In this document: in pieces, positions 32,070 to 42,400 of the stretch
Numbering within the stretch: position 1 is the first letter of the stretch
Layout: every line of letters starts with the position of its first letter
Assembly (NCBI GenBank): GCA_040222235.1
Contig: JAVKDO010000116.1
Span: forward strand, 48,021-112,020
Origin: UBA6059 sp040222235
GTDB lineage: Bacteria; Bacteroidota; Bacteroidia; Cytophagales; Cyclobacteriaceae
Reading direction: 5' to 3'
DNA length: 64,000 nt
Translations under genes and position numbers: made by a program
Notes under the pieces: generated by a model
What the model was told of the DNA's origin: nothing
What the model saw: the letters and a program-made list of their open reading frames with translations, nothing else
Database searches by the model: none

Positions 32070-35000
32070 CTACAATTGTGGTTGATTACCAAGTCGTCTA
32101 AAATACTCATTAACTTCCTTTTTGTAATAAGGATTCAGCTGCAAAGGTATAGTTTTCAATAATTCGATTTCTTTTTCCTTCGCCTTGATATATTCTTCAT
32201 AAGCGGGAGGTACTTCACGAGCAAGTTCCTTGGCTGTTTTTCCTTCGCGTTCATCATCGAGCTCCCGCTCTCGCATGGAATCTTCCGCCTTCAGTAGCCT
32301 TGTTAGAATATCCTCTTGTCGACGCTGCATCTGTTCTGTAAGCCGTTTGTTTACCAAGTCAGTTTCAGTCTCTTCCATTTTTTTAAGGAGTTGCTCCAAG
32401 TTGCCACCTGCACCTTTTCCACCATTCTCTTCCATCATCTCATTCATTTCGTTGAGTTGCTGACGGATCATTTCTTGTTCTGCCGCTAGTTTGGCAAGGT
32501 CTTCAGAAAGTTCTCGGCCAGACTTGCCACTTTTCTTGAGATCATCGATCTTTTGATTCAGTTCTTTCTGCATCTCACTCACTCCAGGCATTTGCTGTTT
32601 TTTACCTTTCTTGCCCCCCTTACCCATTCCTTTGGCATCAGCCATGGCTTGTTGCATTTGCTGCATCACATCGTCTAGGAGTAAGGCAAGGTTATTCATA
32701 GAAGTCATTGTAAACTGTTCTTTGCTTACGGCTAGTGGCTTGTTACGCTCTTTTAGGGCATCAATGCTTTCGTCCATGTAGTCATTCATCGCATCGACTT
32801 CCCTAGTGACAAAGGACTTGATTTGGAACACTCTATTGGCTAATGCCAATAAACTGTCTTCGATCACAGCGGCATCATCTTTCAGTTGAAGCTGATCTTG
32901 CGAAAGTTTGATAAAGCGAGGATCACTTTGGTTCACACGCTTGAAGTCATTCATGATGCCTTCCTGATCAAAAGATAGCTTCACCAGATTATCCAGAATG
33001 TCACGTAGATGGTCAAGATTCTCTTCCATCATGGTCATTTCCATGGACTGCTGCATGTTCATCATTTTCTGCTTTAGTGCATCCATCTTTTGAGCTGCGC
33101 CCTTTTGGCTTTCACTGGCTTTCTTCTTTTTGTTGTTTTCGAGGTTTTCTTTGGCCTCATCCATTTTCTCTTCTACTGCGGACTGTTCATCACCAGTATC
33201 CTCCAGTGGCGTAGGCTCCTCAAGAGTCTGATTGATTTCTTCTAGTTCCTCAATAGACTCTTTGATTTCCTCAAACTGTTCCTTCAGTTCTTCTTGCTTT
33301 GCCTGAGCCTCATCGCTTTCTGATTTACCTTCTTCGGTCTCTTGAGCGAGTTCCTTTTGCTTTTCGATGGTTTCATCAAGGTCTTGGACTATTTCCTCGA
33401 GTTTATAGTCGAGTTTCATCCTTTTGAAGAGTTCTAAGGCGCGCTCGAGCTCTTTCTCCATATTCTCTTCCTTATTATCGATCTTATCCACCATTTCCTG
33501 GACCTCATCGATATTGCCCTTTTCTTCTAGCAACTTCTTCAGCTCTTCGTAGAGCTTCTTCGTTTCTTCATCGAGCAATTCGTTCATTAACTCTTGAAGC
33601 TTTTCTACCTTTTCCTTTATTTGAGGAGACTGCTCATTGAACCTTTCGTTCTTATCAGAAAGCTGCTGATTTTGCTCTTGAAGCTTCTTTATCTCTTCTT
33701 CAAGTTTTTCTCTCTTGTTTACTAGTTCTTCAAGCAGCTTTTCATCCTGCCAGTCAATCTCTTTCTTACTTTTGAGCTTTTCGTCAATTTCTTCAAGCTG
33801 CTTTCGTAGTTCTTCCGCTTTCTCCACGGACTTATCAATCTGATTTTCAGCAGCTTGTGATTCCTTTTCGAGTTGATCTTTGATTTCGGTTCTGGTGGGT
33901 ACCTTGATCGTATAGGTTCCTGACTTAGCAGACTTCCAGCCATTTACCCCATCATTGTCCCATACTTGTACGTAATATTCTAGACCCTCACCTTCAGCTA
34001 GCGCAAATGAGTCTAGTTTCCAATTGTGGAAGTAACTCTGGCTGTTTTGATTGCTGGCAAAAGTCAAGTTGAGACTCTGAAAATTGTCCTCATCAAGTTT
34101 CTTGTATTTGAGCTGAAGTTGTGAGATCCCATAATCATCGCTTATCGACCCGCCAAGGATAATATAATTATACATTGTGGTGTCCTGAAACGGCTCCAAT
34201 GTGATTTGCGGTAGCTGGTCTTTGAGCACTGTGATGTTGAAGCCGATGTTCTCTTTATTAGCTGCGTACTCATTCTTAAGCTTGATTTCATAAAAGTCAT
34301 CTTCAAGCACTCTCTTTTTAATTTGAAACAGCTGATTATCAACACTTTCCGCGGAAAGTATTTCTTCTGTAGTGGAGAAAGTGATATCGACTCCATCGGT
34401 ATGAAGGGTTCCGAACTGCCAGGTGACATTAGTACCTTCTGGAACATTTAGGTTTCCAGAATTGGCGAGATTGTCATTAGGTCGCTTAGTGTAGGCGGGG
34501 TAATCAAGAAGAACATTGTAGTTTCTCAGATTAGGCCGGCTTAATACTTCCACCTCGTAACTGTCAGAGGCAAACCCTGAGGCTTCAAGGAAGAAACTTG
34601 TGCTCTGTTGGATTTTCTGAAAGTTGTAAGTGAATTTTCCAGGACCTGCGGGATCCAGCTTGATTTTTCTACCCTTGATTACAGCAAAAGCTTGATTCGG
34701 CTGAGCATTGCCTTCTGTGCTGACCTTCAATACGAAATCTTCATTTCTAAAGGCCGTCAGTGAGCTGTTATCCACCTGAAAAGTAAATGGAGCTTCTGGT
34801 ACGAACTCAGTCTGAAACTTGATGATTCTACCTGTACTTTCTGTTATGAGTTGCGGTAGTATGAGCGCGATGAGCGCAATCACTACTACCGGAATGGCCA
34901 GGTATTTTAGGTATACTTTGTTCTTGGAGAGGTCAATTGCCTTTGGAAAGGGTATGACTGACATATGGCTCGTGCGTTGAGCAATACTGGCCATGATAAG

Positions 35001-35369
35001 TGAGGAATCTCCAGCCCCACTTTTTTGTAACTGAATGGTATTCAGCAACTTATCGCTAATCTCCGGGAAATGGGCTCCAATTTGTAAGGCAGCCTCTTCG
35101 TCCGACAGCTGTTTTTGCGGTAGCAATAGCCTAACCAAAGGATCACCTATCCACTTGTAGCCCACATATATAAGTAGGACAATGAAGCTGAATAGAAGAA
35201 TGGTACGGCCAAGGGAATCCAGCCTAAAAGCATACTCAACGGAGGCAATGATGAGATAGTAGCTTAACAGGAGTGTTGCAAAAATCAATATGCCACGCAA
35301 CAGCTTATTAACGTAGTACTTTCTCTTGTAGTCGCTAAGGTTTTTCTTGATTCCCTCTATACCCGTCAT
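32070..35369 (-). CDS. DUF4175 giant membrane protein with long coiled coil
   Basis: The start at 35369 (MTGIEGIKKNLSDYKRKYY) directly follows the upstream stop (TGAgATG); an in-frame start at 35417 lies inside that gene. The 1099-residue protein has two membrane helices near the N-terminus, a third around residue 155, an extended periplasmic beta region to about 480, and then a Glu/Lys/Gln-rich coiled coil of several hundred residues with a Gly/Lys patch (GMGKGGKKGKKQQMPG). DUF4175 proteins are widespread in Bacteroidota and of unknown function. The gene is part of the origin-proximal string. Confidence 0.85.
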   Translation of the reverse strand: MTGIEGIKKNLSDYKRKYYVNKLLRGILIFATLLLSYYLIIASVEYAFRLDSLGRTILLFSFIVLLIYVGYKWIGDPLVRLLLPQKQLSDEEAALQIGAHFPEISDKLLNTIQLQKSGAGDSSLIMASIAQRTSHMSVIPFPKAIDLSKNKVYLKYLAIPVVVIALIALILPQLITESTGRIIKFQTEFVPEAPFTFQVDNSSLTAFRNEDFVLKVSTEGNAQPNQAFAVIKGRKIKLDPAGPGKFTYNFQKIQQSTSFFLEASGFASDSYEVEVLSRPNLRNYNVLLDYPAYTKRPNDNLANSGNLNVPEGTNVTWQFGTLHTDGVDITFSTTEEILSAESVDNQLFQIKKRVLEDDFYEIKLKNEYAANKENIGFNITVLKDQLPQITLEPFQDTTMYNYIILGGSISDDYGISQLQLKYKKLDEDNFQSLNLTFASNQNSQSYFHNWKLDSFALAEGEGLEYYVQVWDNDGVNGWKSAKSGTYTIKVPTRTEIKDQLEKESQAAENQIDKSVEKAEELRKQLEEIDEKLKSKKEIDWQDEKLLEELVNKREKLEEEIKKLQEQNQQLSDKNERFNEQSPQIKEKVEKLQELMNELLDEETKKLYEELKKLLEEKGNIDEVQEMVDKIDNKEENMEKELERALELFKRMKLDYKLEEIVQDLDETIEKQKELAQETEEGKSESDEAQAKQEELKEQFEEIKESIEELEEINQTLEEPTPLEDTGDEQSAVEEKMDEAKENLENNKKKKASESQKGAAQKMDALKQKMMNMQQSMEMTMMEENLDHLRDILDNLVKLSFDQEGIMNDFKRVNQSDPRFIKLSQDQLQLKDDAAVIEDSLLALANRVFQIKSFVTREVDAMNDYMDESIDALKERNKPLAVSKEQFTMTSMNNLALLLDDVMQQMQQAMADAKGMGKGGKKGKKQQMPGVSEMQKELNQKIDDLKKSGKSGRELSEDLAKLAAEQEMIRQQLNEMNEMMEENGGKGAGGNLEQLLKKMEETETDLVNKRLTEQMQRRQEDILTRLLKAEDSMRERELDDEREGKTAKELAREVPPAYEEYIKAKEKEIELLKTIPLQLNPYYKKEVNEYFRRLGNQPQL

Positions 35370-35370
35370 C

Positions 35371-36612
35371 TCACTCCAGTTTAATAGGCCGCTTAAAATA
35401 AACAGATTTAAGATCAATCATGCTTCTATCTGTTTGATCTTCAGATTTTAAGTAATACTGGTAAACGGCTAAGCCGCTCCAGGAGTTAAGAATTATTAGA
35501 TAATCGGCTGTATTGACTGCTTCTGATGGTGCTTCAAGTAGTGGCATTCCATCATTTCCGAGCTCTCCTGTTGTTAAATAAATGGCTTTTTGATCACTGA
35601 GCGCACTGTCGACTACATTCAGTGGAATCCCTTCTTTGATGAGGCTTTCGACGGTAAGCTGGCTAAATGTAGAATTATCAGAATCTATTGCAATGCTCGC
35701 TTTAATCTTGGCCTTCGACAAGTTTGGAAATTTAAGCCGCCTTGGCTTATTATACATCTCAAATACCTCCGGTTGATTATTCAAGGCCTTTCCTAGCTGA
35801 TAGGCTTCAAGTGAATCCATATTATAAACCAAAGCAAAGCTATAGGTCTTCTGACCTGTTGGAGTAATCTGGTAATTTGGATGATTGTCGAGTGAAAGGA
35901 CATTTTCAAACTGTAGCCGTTGCAGTGGGTTTAACCTTATAAGGTCAAGTGACCCATTGATGAACTCTTCTACTTCCGTATCTTTTGTCTTGATCATTCT
36001 TACTTCTATGGCATCCAGATACGGCAGAGCGGGATTATGGTAGTTGAGGTTCTTCTTCAGATCAATAGAGATATCCTCATTAATCGATTGGAGAGCAAAT
36101 GGTCCTGTACCTACCGGAATACCACTCTCCACAGCGAAAAGACAATTCTCTCTTTGGCTAAGCCGTGCATTGGCCTCCTCAATATTGGTGTCGAAAACGG
36201 CTAAACTCTTGGATGATTGCTGATAATTACAATTTAAGCCATTGACTTTCAACTGATTAACCCATTCGCTTATCGATAGTGAGTCGAGTTGGCTGCCATT
36301 TGAAAAAACTATCTCTGATTGAAACTGATATTGGATTGTATCTGGATGAATTTGACGGATGGACTTTACTAAGCTACTATTCGGAGTTATTACGTCAGAG
36401 TCCATTTTCACAATGGTCTCATACATCTGGCTGGCAATGAACCATTCCGAGTCGTTCGAAACCTCATTTGGAACGAGGGAATAAATATTATCTGGAACAT
36501 TGATGTGTGCAGTTCCACCGTAGCGATCATCAGATTGTAAGCCGTTTTCTTCTGCATCTTTGCAAGAAACAAGAACTAGAAAAACCAGTATTATTCCAAT
36601 GAGTCTACTCAC
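35371..36612 (-). CDS. Solute-binding lipoprotein, peptide (SBP family 5)-like
   Basis: This 413-residue protein has a lipoprotein signal ending in LVLVSC (Cys 17) and a substrate-binding domain of the oligopeptide/nickel type: MYETIVKMDSDVITPNSSLVKSIR resembles the start of family 5 domains, and VPVGTGPFALQ-like IPVGTGPFALQSI the central motif. The start is GTG at 36612, overlapping the previous stop as GTGA. No permease or ATPase gene is near, so it may serve a distant transporter or another role. It is shorter than most family members. Confidence 0.75.
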   Translation of the reverse strand: MSRLIGIILVFLVLVSCKDAEENGLQSDDRYGGTAHINVPDNIYSLVPNEVSNDSEWFIASQMYETIVKMDSDVITPNSSLVKSIRQIHPDTIQYQFQSEIVFSNGSQLDSLSISEWVNQLKVNGLNCNYQQSSKSLAVFDTNIEEANARLSQRENCLFAVESGIPVGTGPFALQSINEDISIDLKKNLNYHNPALPYLDAIEVRMIKTKDTEVEEFINGSLDLIRLNPLQRLQFENVLSLDNHPNYQITPTGQKTYSFALVYNMDSLEAYQLGKALNNQPEVFEMYNKPRRLKFPNLSKAKIKASIAIDSDNSTFSQLTVESLIKEGIPLNVVDSALSDQKAIYLTTGELGNDGMPLLEAPSEAVNTADYLIILNSWSGLAVYQYYLKSEDQTDRSMIDLKSVYFKRPIKLE

Positions 36613-36962
36613 AATTGAATTTCGTTTTCGAAATATTCAATAGCCTGCATCTTTAGTAGTTTTTCCTGCTCCAGAAGATCGAAGTGTGGAAGTTTTCGCA
36701 CCAGTTTCCAATGCGGCCAGCCGTTTTCATCGAGCCCCTCGAGCTCATAATAACCTGATAGGCTCATCAGTTTGCAAATAGCGATATGCATCAAGTCTTG
36801 TTTTTCTTCTTTTGAGAAGTTCTTGGGACCCTTCCCTAATTCTTGGACACCAATAAGAAAGAGCACGGCATTGAGGTCAGTCGGCTTTTTTCCGAGTACC
36901 CTTCCTATTTTGGCTAGCAGTTGCTGCCAGTCTCTCTCTAAATCCAGGTCTTTTTTAAGCAT
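36609..36962 (-). CDS. Small conserved protein of unknown function
   Basis: This 117-residue soluble, charged and mostly helical protein has no signal or membrane segment. The central NAVLFLIGVQELGKGPKNFSKEEKQDLMHIAICKLM and WPHWKLVRKLP stretches look like a conserved Bacteroidota family, but I cannot name it. It overlaps both neighbours by a few bases (start inside the AhpD-like gene, stop inside the binding-protein gene), so it is certainly part of the operon. Confidence 0.75.
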   Translation of the reverse strand: MLKKDLDLERDWQQLLAKIGRVLGKKPTDLNAVLFLIGVQELGKGPKNFSKEEKQDLMHIAICKLMSLSGYYELEGLDENGWPHWKLVRKLPHFDLLEQEKLLKMQAIEYFENEIQL

Positions 36963-37302
36963 TTTTCGCTTCTAACTCATCCCAAAACTCCACAGCTCTT
37001 CTCAAATGGGGAATCACAATAGTGCCTCCAATAAGTGTGGCAATTGAAAATACCTCCTCTACCTCTGCACGGCTGGCTCCTAAGTCATGACATTTCCCCA
37101 AGTGATATTTTACACAATCGTCACACCTTAATACCATGCTCGTAGAAAGACCAATCAATTCTTTTGTCTTGATAGGCAATGCCCCTGATTCAAAGACATT
37201 TGTATCCAGGTTGAAAATTCTTTTTATTATCTTATTATTTGAAGCAAGTATTCGTTCATTCATCTTGCTTCTATAGTTGTTGAACTCTTCTATTAGGCTC
37301 AT
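36955..37302 (-). CDS. Carboxymuconolactone decarboxylase/AhpD-like protein
   Basis: This 115-residue protein belongs to the AhpD-like alkylhydroperoxidase fold. It has the CxxC pair (RCDDCVKYHLGKC) followed by the typical His, and GASRAEVEEVFSIATLIGG in the second half. Family members are small redox or decarboxylase enzymes, often reducing peroxides with lipoamide partners. It is the first gene of the long minus-strand string and is divergent from comF, with only 27 bases between them. Confidence 0.88.
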   Translation of the reverse strand: MSLIEEFNNYRSKMNERILASNNKIIKRIFNLDTNVFESGALPIKTKELIGLSTSMVLRCDDCVKYHLGKCHDLGASRAEVEEVFSIATLIGGTIVIPHLRRAVEFWDELEAKNA

Positions 37303-37329
37303 CGCGTTACATTTTCATTAAAAGTAATC

Positions 37330-38010
37330 ATGTGGGAAGAATTTGTAAGCTTATTTTATCCGAGGGTATGCTTATCCTGTGATAGGTCGCTCAATAGTGT
37401 GGAAGAATACATTTGCCTTCCTTGTAGATTGAGTCTTCCACTTACTAATTATCATAAGAATCGAGGAAACCCGATTGCACAGAAACTACGATACACCTGC
37501 AATGTTAATCATGCATTTGCCTACCTCAAGTACTATCGTAAAGGAATAGCACAGAAAATTCTCAGAGAGCTGAAATACAATGGAAATAGTGAGGTGGGAA
37601 CCTTGGTTGGCAAATGGTTTGGTGAAGAGTTATCGATTGCCGGTATGGATAATACCTTTGATATAATCATCCCAATTCCACTGCATCCGCTTAAACTCAA
37701 AAGACGGGGCTATAATCAAAGTGAGAAAATTACTGAGGGTCTCGCAGAAGCCCTTCGAATAGAGCATCTACCAAATTTGCTAAAAAGAACCGTCTACACG
37801 CAGACCCAAACTCAGAAGGGTATGTCGGAAAGGTGGACAAGTACGGAACAAATATTTGAGATAGGCGACACGAATGACCTATCGGAAAAGCACATATTAA
37901 TATTAGATGATGTGATCACTACAGGAGCAACTGTAGAGTCAGCTGTCAACTGCCTCTGGAAAGCTAAACCAAAGGCAATCAGTGTTTGTGCTTTGGCGTC
38001 TGGCCAATAA
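37330..38010 (+). CDS. ComF-family phosphoribosyltransferase-like protein
   Basis: This 226-residue protein has an N-terminal zinc-ribbon-like pair (CLSCDRS and CLPCRLS) and a type I phosphoribosyltransferase domain with the PRPP loop ILILDDVITTGATVESA near residue 193. ComF relatives take part in DNA uptake in competent bacteria and in one-carbon or nucleotide metabolism elsewhere; the role here is not clear. It ends at a terminator shared with gldJ. Confidence 0.88.
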   Translation: MWEEFVSLFYPRVCLSCDRSLNSVEEYICLPCRLSLPLTNYHKNRGNPIAQKLRYTCNVNHAFAYLKYYRKGIAQKILRELKYNGNSEVGTLVGKWFGEELSIAGMDNTFDIIIPIPLHPLKLKRRGYNQSEKITEGLAEALRIEHLPNLLKRTVYTQTQTQKGMSERWTSTEQIFEIGDTNDLSEKHILILDDVITTGATVESAVNCLWKAKPKAISVCALASGQ

Positions 38011-38012
38011 AA

Positions 38013-38035
38013 AAGGCTACTCATTGAGTAGCCTT
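38013..38035. terminator. Bidirectional terminator between comF and gldJ
   Basis: AAGGCTACTCA and TGAGTAGCCTT are perfect 11-base arms with a minimal loop. An A-run on the left gives a T-run for the minus strand, and a pyrimidine-rich tail follows on the right. It lies between two convergent genes. Confidence 0.8.
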
Positions 38036-38062
38036 CCTATAATTTCAACGAAAATTTCTTTT

Positions 38063-39280
38063 CTAGTAGTTAGTTCCAGCTTGGATCATGGCGCATCTGA
38101 AACCAATCGTCGCTGTAGCAGAATCCTGCTCTATAAACCTTCTAGTACCAGGAGACATCCAGTAGGCTACATCTTTCCAAGAACCACCTTTGTATACTCT
38201 AATTGAGTTTGTGATCAATGAATTAAAACCTTCAGCATCATAACCTCTTTCCGAATCAAGAAAATCATTAACTCTTACCGGGTTTAGATCTTCAAAGTCT
38301 TGGAAGGAAAGTGGTCTGTATAAATCCTGAACCCACTCGTTGACGTTTCCTGCCATATTGTAAAGTCCGAAATCATTTGGTGGATAATCGTAGATGTAGG
38401 TGGTGATCATTGCACCATCATTCAACTTGCCAGCGATACCAGCATAGTCACCACGACCTCTTTTGAAGTTAGCCAAGAAGTAGCCCATTTTCTTTCCGTA
38501 AGGATTTCTTAATGCGTGACCATCCCAAGGATAAAGTCTTCTGTGCGTCTGATTTTCATCAAGCCATTGTGTTCCGATCAATGCTTGCGCGGCGTATTCC
38601 CACTCAGCCTCAGTAGGCAGTCTATAATTAGGAAGCACTACTCCTGTCTCTAGTGGGATTCTCTGATTTCCACTTTCAGCAAGCGAATATTCCTCAAGAC
38701 CAGCATCTTCCGCCAATTTTAAGTTTACCGTAGTAGTTCTCCAGTTAGAGTAGTCATTAGCTTGTAACCAGTTGACACCAACTACAGGATAGAACCTAAA
38801 ACCAGGGTATCTAAGATAGTGATCAACATATGGAGTGTTATATGCTAGCTCCTTCGCCCATACCGTGCTATCTGGAATAGCGCTTTGATAGAATTCTTCA
38901 GAACTATCTAATTGTACATAGTACAAGTACTCAAGCCAGTGAATATTAGCTACTTCAGTTTCATCCATATAAAATGAAGCAACAGTCACGGTTCTTTCGA
39001 TATTGTCATGCGTCTGCATCACATCTTCTTCGAAACTACCTAAGACTGTACGTCCACCTTCTATGTATACTAAGTTGGGACCTTCGGGCTGACCTCTATA
39101 GTCATTCACCTCAAAACCTCCCTCTTCATTGTACTCAAGACCAGTAGAAGTACTAGACTTACCTGGTGTCGAGCTTGTAGGTTGACCGGATCCACCTCCG
39201 AGAAGCCCACAAGAATAAACGAGTGTAGAAAGGGCAACCCCCATCACAGCAGCGTTTAATGATCTCACAAAATTTTTCAT
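38063..39280 (-). CDS. gldJ: Gliding-motility lipoprotein GldJ-like (SUMF1/FGE fold)
   Basis: This 405-residue protein has a lipoprotein signal ending in VYSC (Cys 24), a Ser/Thr-rich linker and a formylglycine-generating-enzyme-like domain: NLVYIEGGRTVLGSFEED, SFYMDETEVANIHWLEYLYYV, RLPTEAEWEYAA, NMAGNVNEWVQD and IRVYKGGSWKD. These blocks match GldJ, the outer-membrane lipoprotein needed for gliding and the type IX secretion system. No other gld gene is adjacent; in this lineage they are often scattered. GldK shares the fold and cannot be fully excluded. Confidence 0.82.
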   Translation of the reverse strand: MKNFVRSLNAAVMGVALSTLVYSCGLLGGGSGQPTSSTPGKSSTSTGLEYNEEGGFEVNDYRGQPEGPNLVYIEGGRTVLGSFEEDVMQTHDNIERTVTVASFYMDETEVANIHWLEYLYYVQLDSSEEFYQSAIPDSTVWAKELAYNTPYVDHYLRYPGFRFYPVVGVNWLQANDYSNWRTTTVNLKLAEDAGLEEYSLAESGNQRIPLETGVVLPNYRLPTEAEWEYAAQALIGTQWLDENQTHRRLYPWDGHALRNPYGKKMGYFLANFKRGRGDYAGIAGKLNDGAMITTYIYDYPPNDFGLYNMAGNVNEWVQDLYRPLSFQDFEDLNPVRVNDFLDSERGYDAEGFNSLITNSIRVYKGGSWKDVAYWMSPGTRRFIEQDSATATIGFRCAMIQAGTNY

Positions 39281-39430
39281 AACCTGTTCAAATTTTAAAT
39301 CGGATTACACCGTCATTTCATTCATTCTGCCCCAAGATGGACATTCAAATTAAATTTATCAACCCCTAAAAATAAAACTTTGCACTGTAAATCAAATAAG
39401 AGGTACCTTATTAATTGAATATCAGGCCTT

Positions 39431-42400
39431 TTATTGTGTTGTGACCTCAGATTCTTTGCTGATCATTTCCAGCTCTTTTATGCCTGAATCGATCTCCTCA
39501 ATATCGCTTATGATAAGAATAAGGCGATTTTTTATGTCCTTCATTCTGCATTTTTTGGCATGTAGTTGTACATAGGTGAGAATGTGGCCAAACATGTCTG
39601 ATTTGAAATAGTCTTCTCTTTCTGATGGAGGGAAGTAGCATTTTAGCGCATCCCTCTTTAGAGAAATCCGCTCGAAACCTAGTTGAATTCCTAACCATCT
39701 CAGCCTAACTGACTTGATGAGATCAACAACGCTTTCAGGTATAGGACCAAATCTATCAGTAATGGATTTTTCAAAAGCAGCTAGCTCTTCCTCATTTTTG
39801 ATATTATCAAGTTGGGTGTACAGGCTTAGTCTTTCTGAAATATTGGCGACATAGTCATTGGGAATCAGTATTTCCAAATCAGTTTCAATACTACAGTCCG
39901 TGACGAGCGCCTTTACTTTCTTTTTGAAGTCATTCTCAAACAGGTCTTTGAACTCGGTTTCCTTCAATTCCTGAATGGCCTCATCCAATACTTTGTGATA
40001 CATCTCGAACCCGAGATCGTTGATAAACCCACTTTGCTCGCCACCGAGCAGGTTGCCCGCACCGCGAATATCTAAATCTCTCATGGCCACCTTAAAGCCA
40101 TCCCCTAAGTCGGTAAACTCTTCGAGGGTAGAAAGCCTCTTCCTTGCATCACTCGTAAGACTTGCTGTGGGTTGACTAAGCAGGTAGCAAAAAGCCTTTT
40201 TATTGGATCTCCCTACTCGCCCACGCATTTGATGAAGATCAGAAAGCCCAAACATGTGTGCTCTATTGATGATAATAGTGTTGGCATTGGGAATGTCAAG
40301 CCCAGACTCGATGATATTAGTACTTACTAGAACGTCATATTCACCTTCGATGAACTTAAGCATGACTTTCTCAAGCTTCTCACCCTCCATCTGTCCATGA
40401 GCAATGCCGATGCGGGCATCTGGTACAAGCTTATGGACGATATTGGCGATCTCCTCAATATTTTGAACTCTGTTGTGTACGAAGAAGACCTGTCCTCCGC
40501 GACGAAGCTCATATGATATGGCATCTCTTAGGGTTTCTTCATTGAAAGTGTGCAGCTCAGTAGTCACTGGCTGACGGTTAGGTGGTGGAGTTGCAATTAC
40601 ACTCAGATCGCGAGCACCCATTAGCGAAAAGTGGAGTGTTCTTGGAATCGGGGTGGCTGTCAATGTTAACGTGTCAACATTGACTTTGTATTCTCGAAGC
40701 TTCTCTTTGACCTTTACTCCAAACTTTTGTTCTTCATCTATCACGAGTAACCCAAGGTCTTTGAAGTGTACATCCTTATTGACAATGCGGTGAGTGCCGA
40801 TGAGGATATTGACCTCTCCTGCCTCCAGTCTTTTGAGCGTTTCTTTGATGGCTTTTGTAGATCGGAAGCGGTTGATGTACTCAATCTCTACCGGAAATTG
40901 TGAAAGTCTCTCTTTGAAAGTGCGCTGATGCTGCATCGCCAGGATAGTCGTGGGTACCAGGATCGCAACTTGTTTTCCCTGAGCAACAGCTTTAAAAGCG
41001 GCTCTAATGGCGACTTCTGTTTTACCAAAGCCCACGTCACCACAAACAAGGCGATCCATTGGGTGAGGTTGCTCCATATCATTTTTGACATCCTGGGTAG
41101 CGGTTGCTTGATCTGGAGTATCCTGGTAGATAAACGAGGATTCCAACTCCGCCTGAAGAAACCCATCGGGATCGAAGGCTAAACCTCTTGCTGCCTTTCG
41201 CTTTGCGTACAAGCCAATCAACTCCTTAGCAATATCCTTGACCTTCTTTTTTACCTTCTTCTTCTTGTTTTCCCAATCCTGCGAGCCCAGCTTGTTGACC
41301 ACAGGAGGAGAACCTTCCTTACCTGTATATTTTGAGATTTTATGCAGTGAGTGCACGCTTACATAAAGAAGATCATCATCTCTGTAGACGAGCCTCATGA
41401 CTTCCTGAAGCCGACCATTGTTATCGACAGTATCTAATCCCGCAAAGCGACCTACGCCATAATCCACATGCACCACAAAGTCTCCAACTTGAAGGTTGCG
41501 CAATTCTTTTAGCGTTAGCGCTTTGGACTTACTTTGCTTGGACTTGGTCTGATATCTGTGAAAGCGATCAAAAAGCTGATGGTCAGTATAGCAAAGCAAG
41601 CCAAGGTTTTGATCAATAAATCCTCCTCTGAGGTCAGCATTGAGGTCTGAAAACTTGAGGAAAGGATCGAGTTCCTCGAATATTGTTTGTAAACGCGACA
41701 ACTGTTTGACGCTATCAGCAGAAATGACCAAGTCATGGCCTTTGTCTTGATTTTCATTCAAATCTTTGACGATGAGCTCAAAGTTTTTTTGAAAAGAAGG
41801 TTGAGGGCTACATGTATACTCAATGGTGTGATCCGGGTTGCTGTAAAATCGATTACCAAAATGCACCTGGGCAAAACCTCCTACGTTCTCCGAAAAGGAT
41901 GTGGCGGTTTCAAACAATGCAGATGGATCCAGCACAATCTGCGTATTTCCGCTAGCGCGAAGAATTTCATCAAAACTTCCTTCGGCGCGCTCGTAATATT
42001 TGTCGATTACATCCAAGGTAAGCTGCTCGTCTTTGAACCAAATCTTGGTGTTTTTCGGTATGAATTGTAGAAATGACTGACGCCTCTCTTCTAATAACTT
42101 GGTCTGAATATTTGGGATAATATTGATTGACTTGAGCTCATTGATGGAGAGCTGGTTCGAAGGATCGAAAGATCGGATACTCTCAATCTCATCACCGAAC
42201 AGCTCGACCCGGTATGGCAGATCACTTGCAAAAGAGTAGATGTCCAAAATACCACCTCTCACCGCGAACTGACCAGGCTCATAGACAAAGTCGGCTTTTT
42301 CAAAATCATACTCGGTCAGGAGTTCCGTTAGGAAGTTGATATCAAGAGACTCTCCCTTAGAAGCCGAAAATGTGTTTTTGAGCAAAGACGATTTGTTAAT

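Noticed and set aside
35371..36612. A complete ABC peptide importer
   Set aside because: Only the binding lipoprotein is present; no permease or ATPase gene lies in the flanking sequence, so an operon for an importer cannot be claimed.
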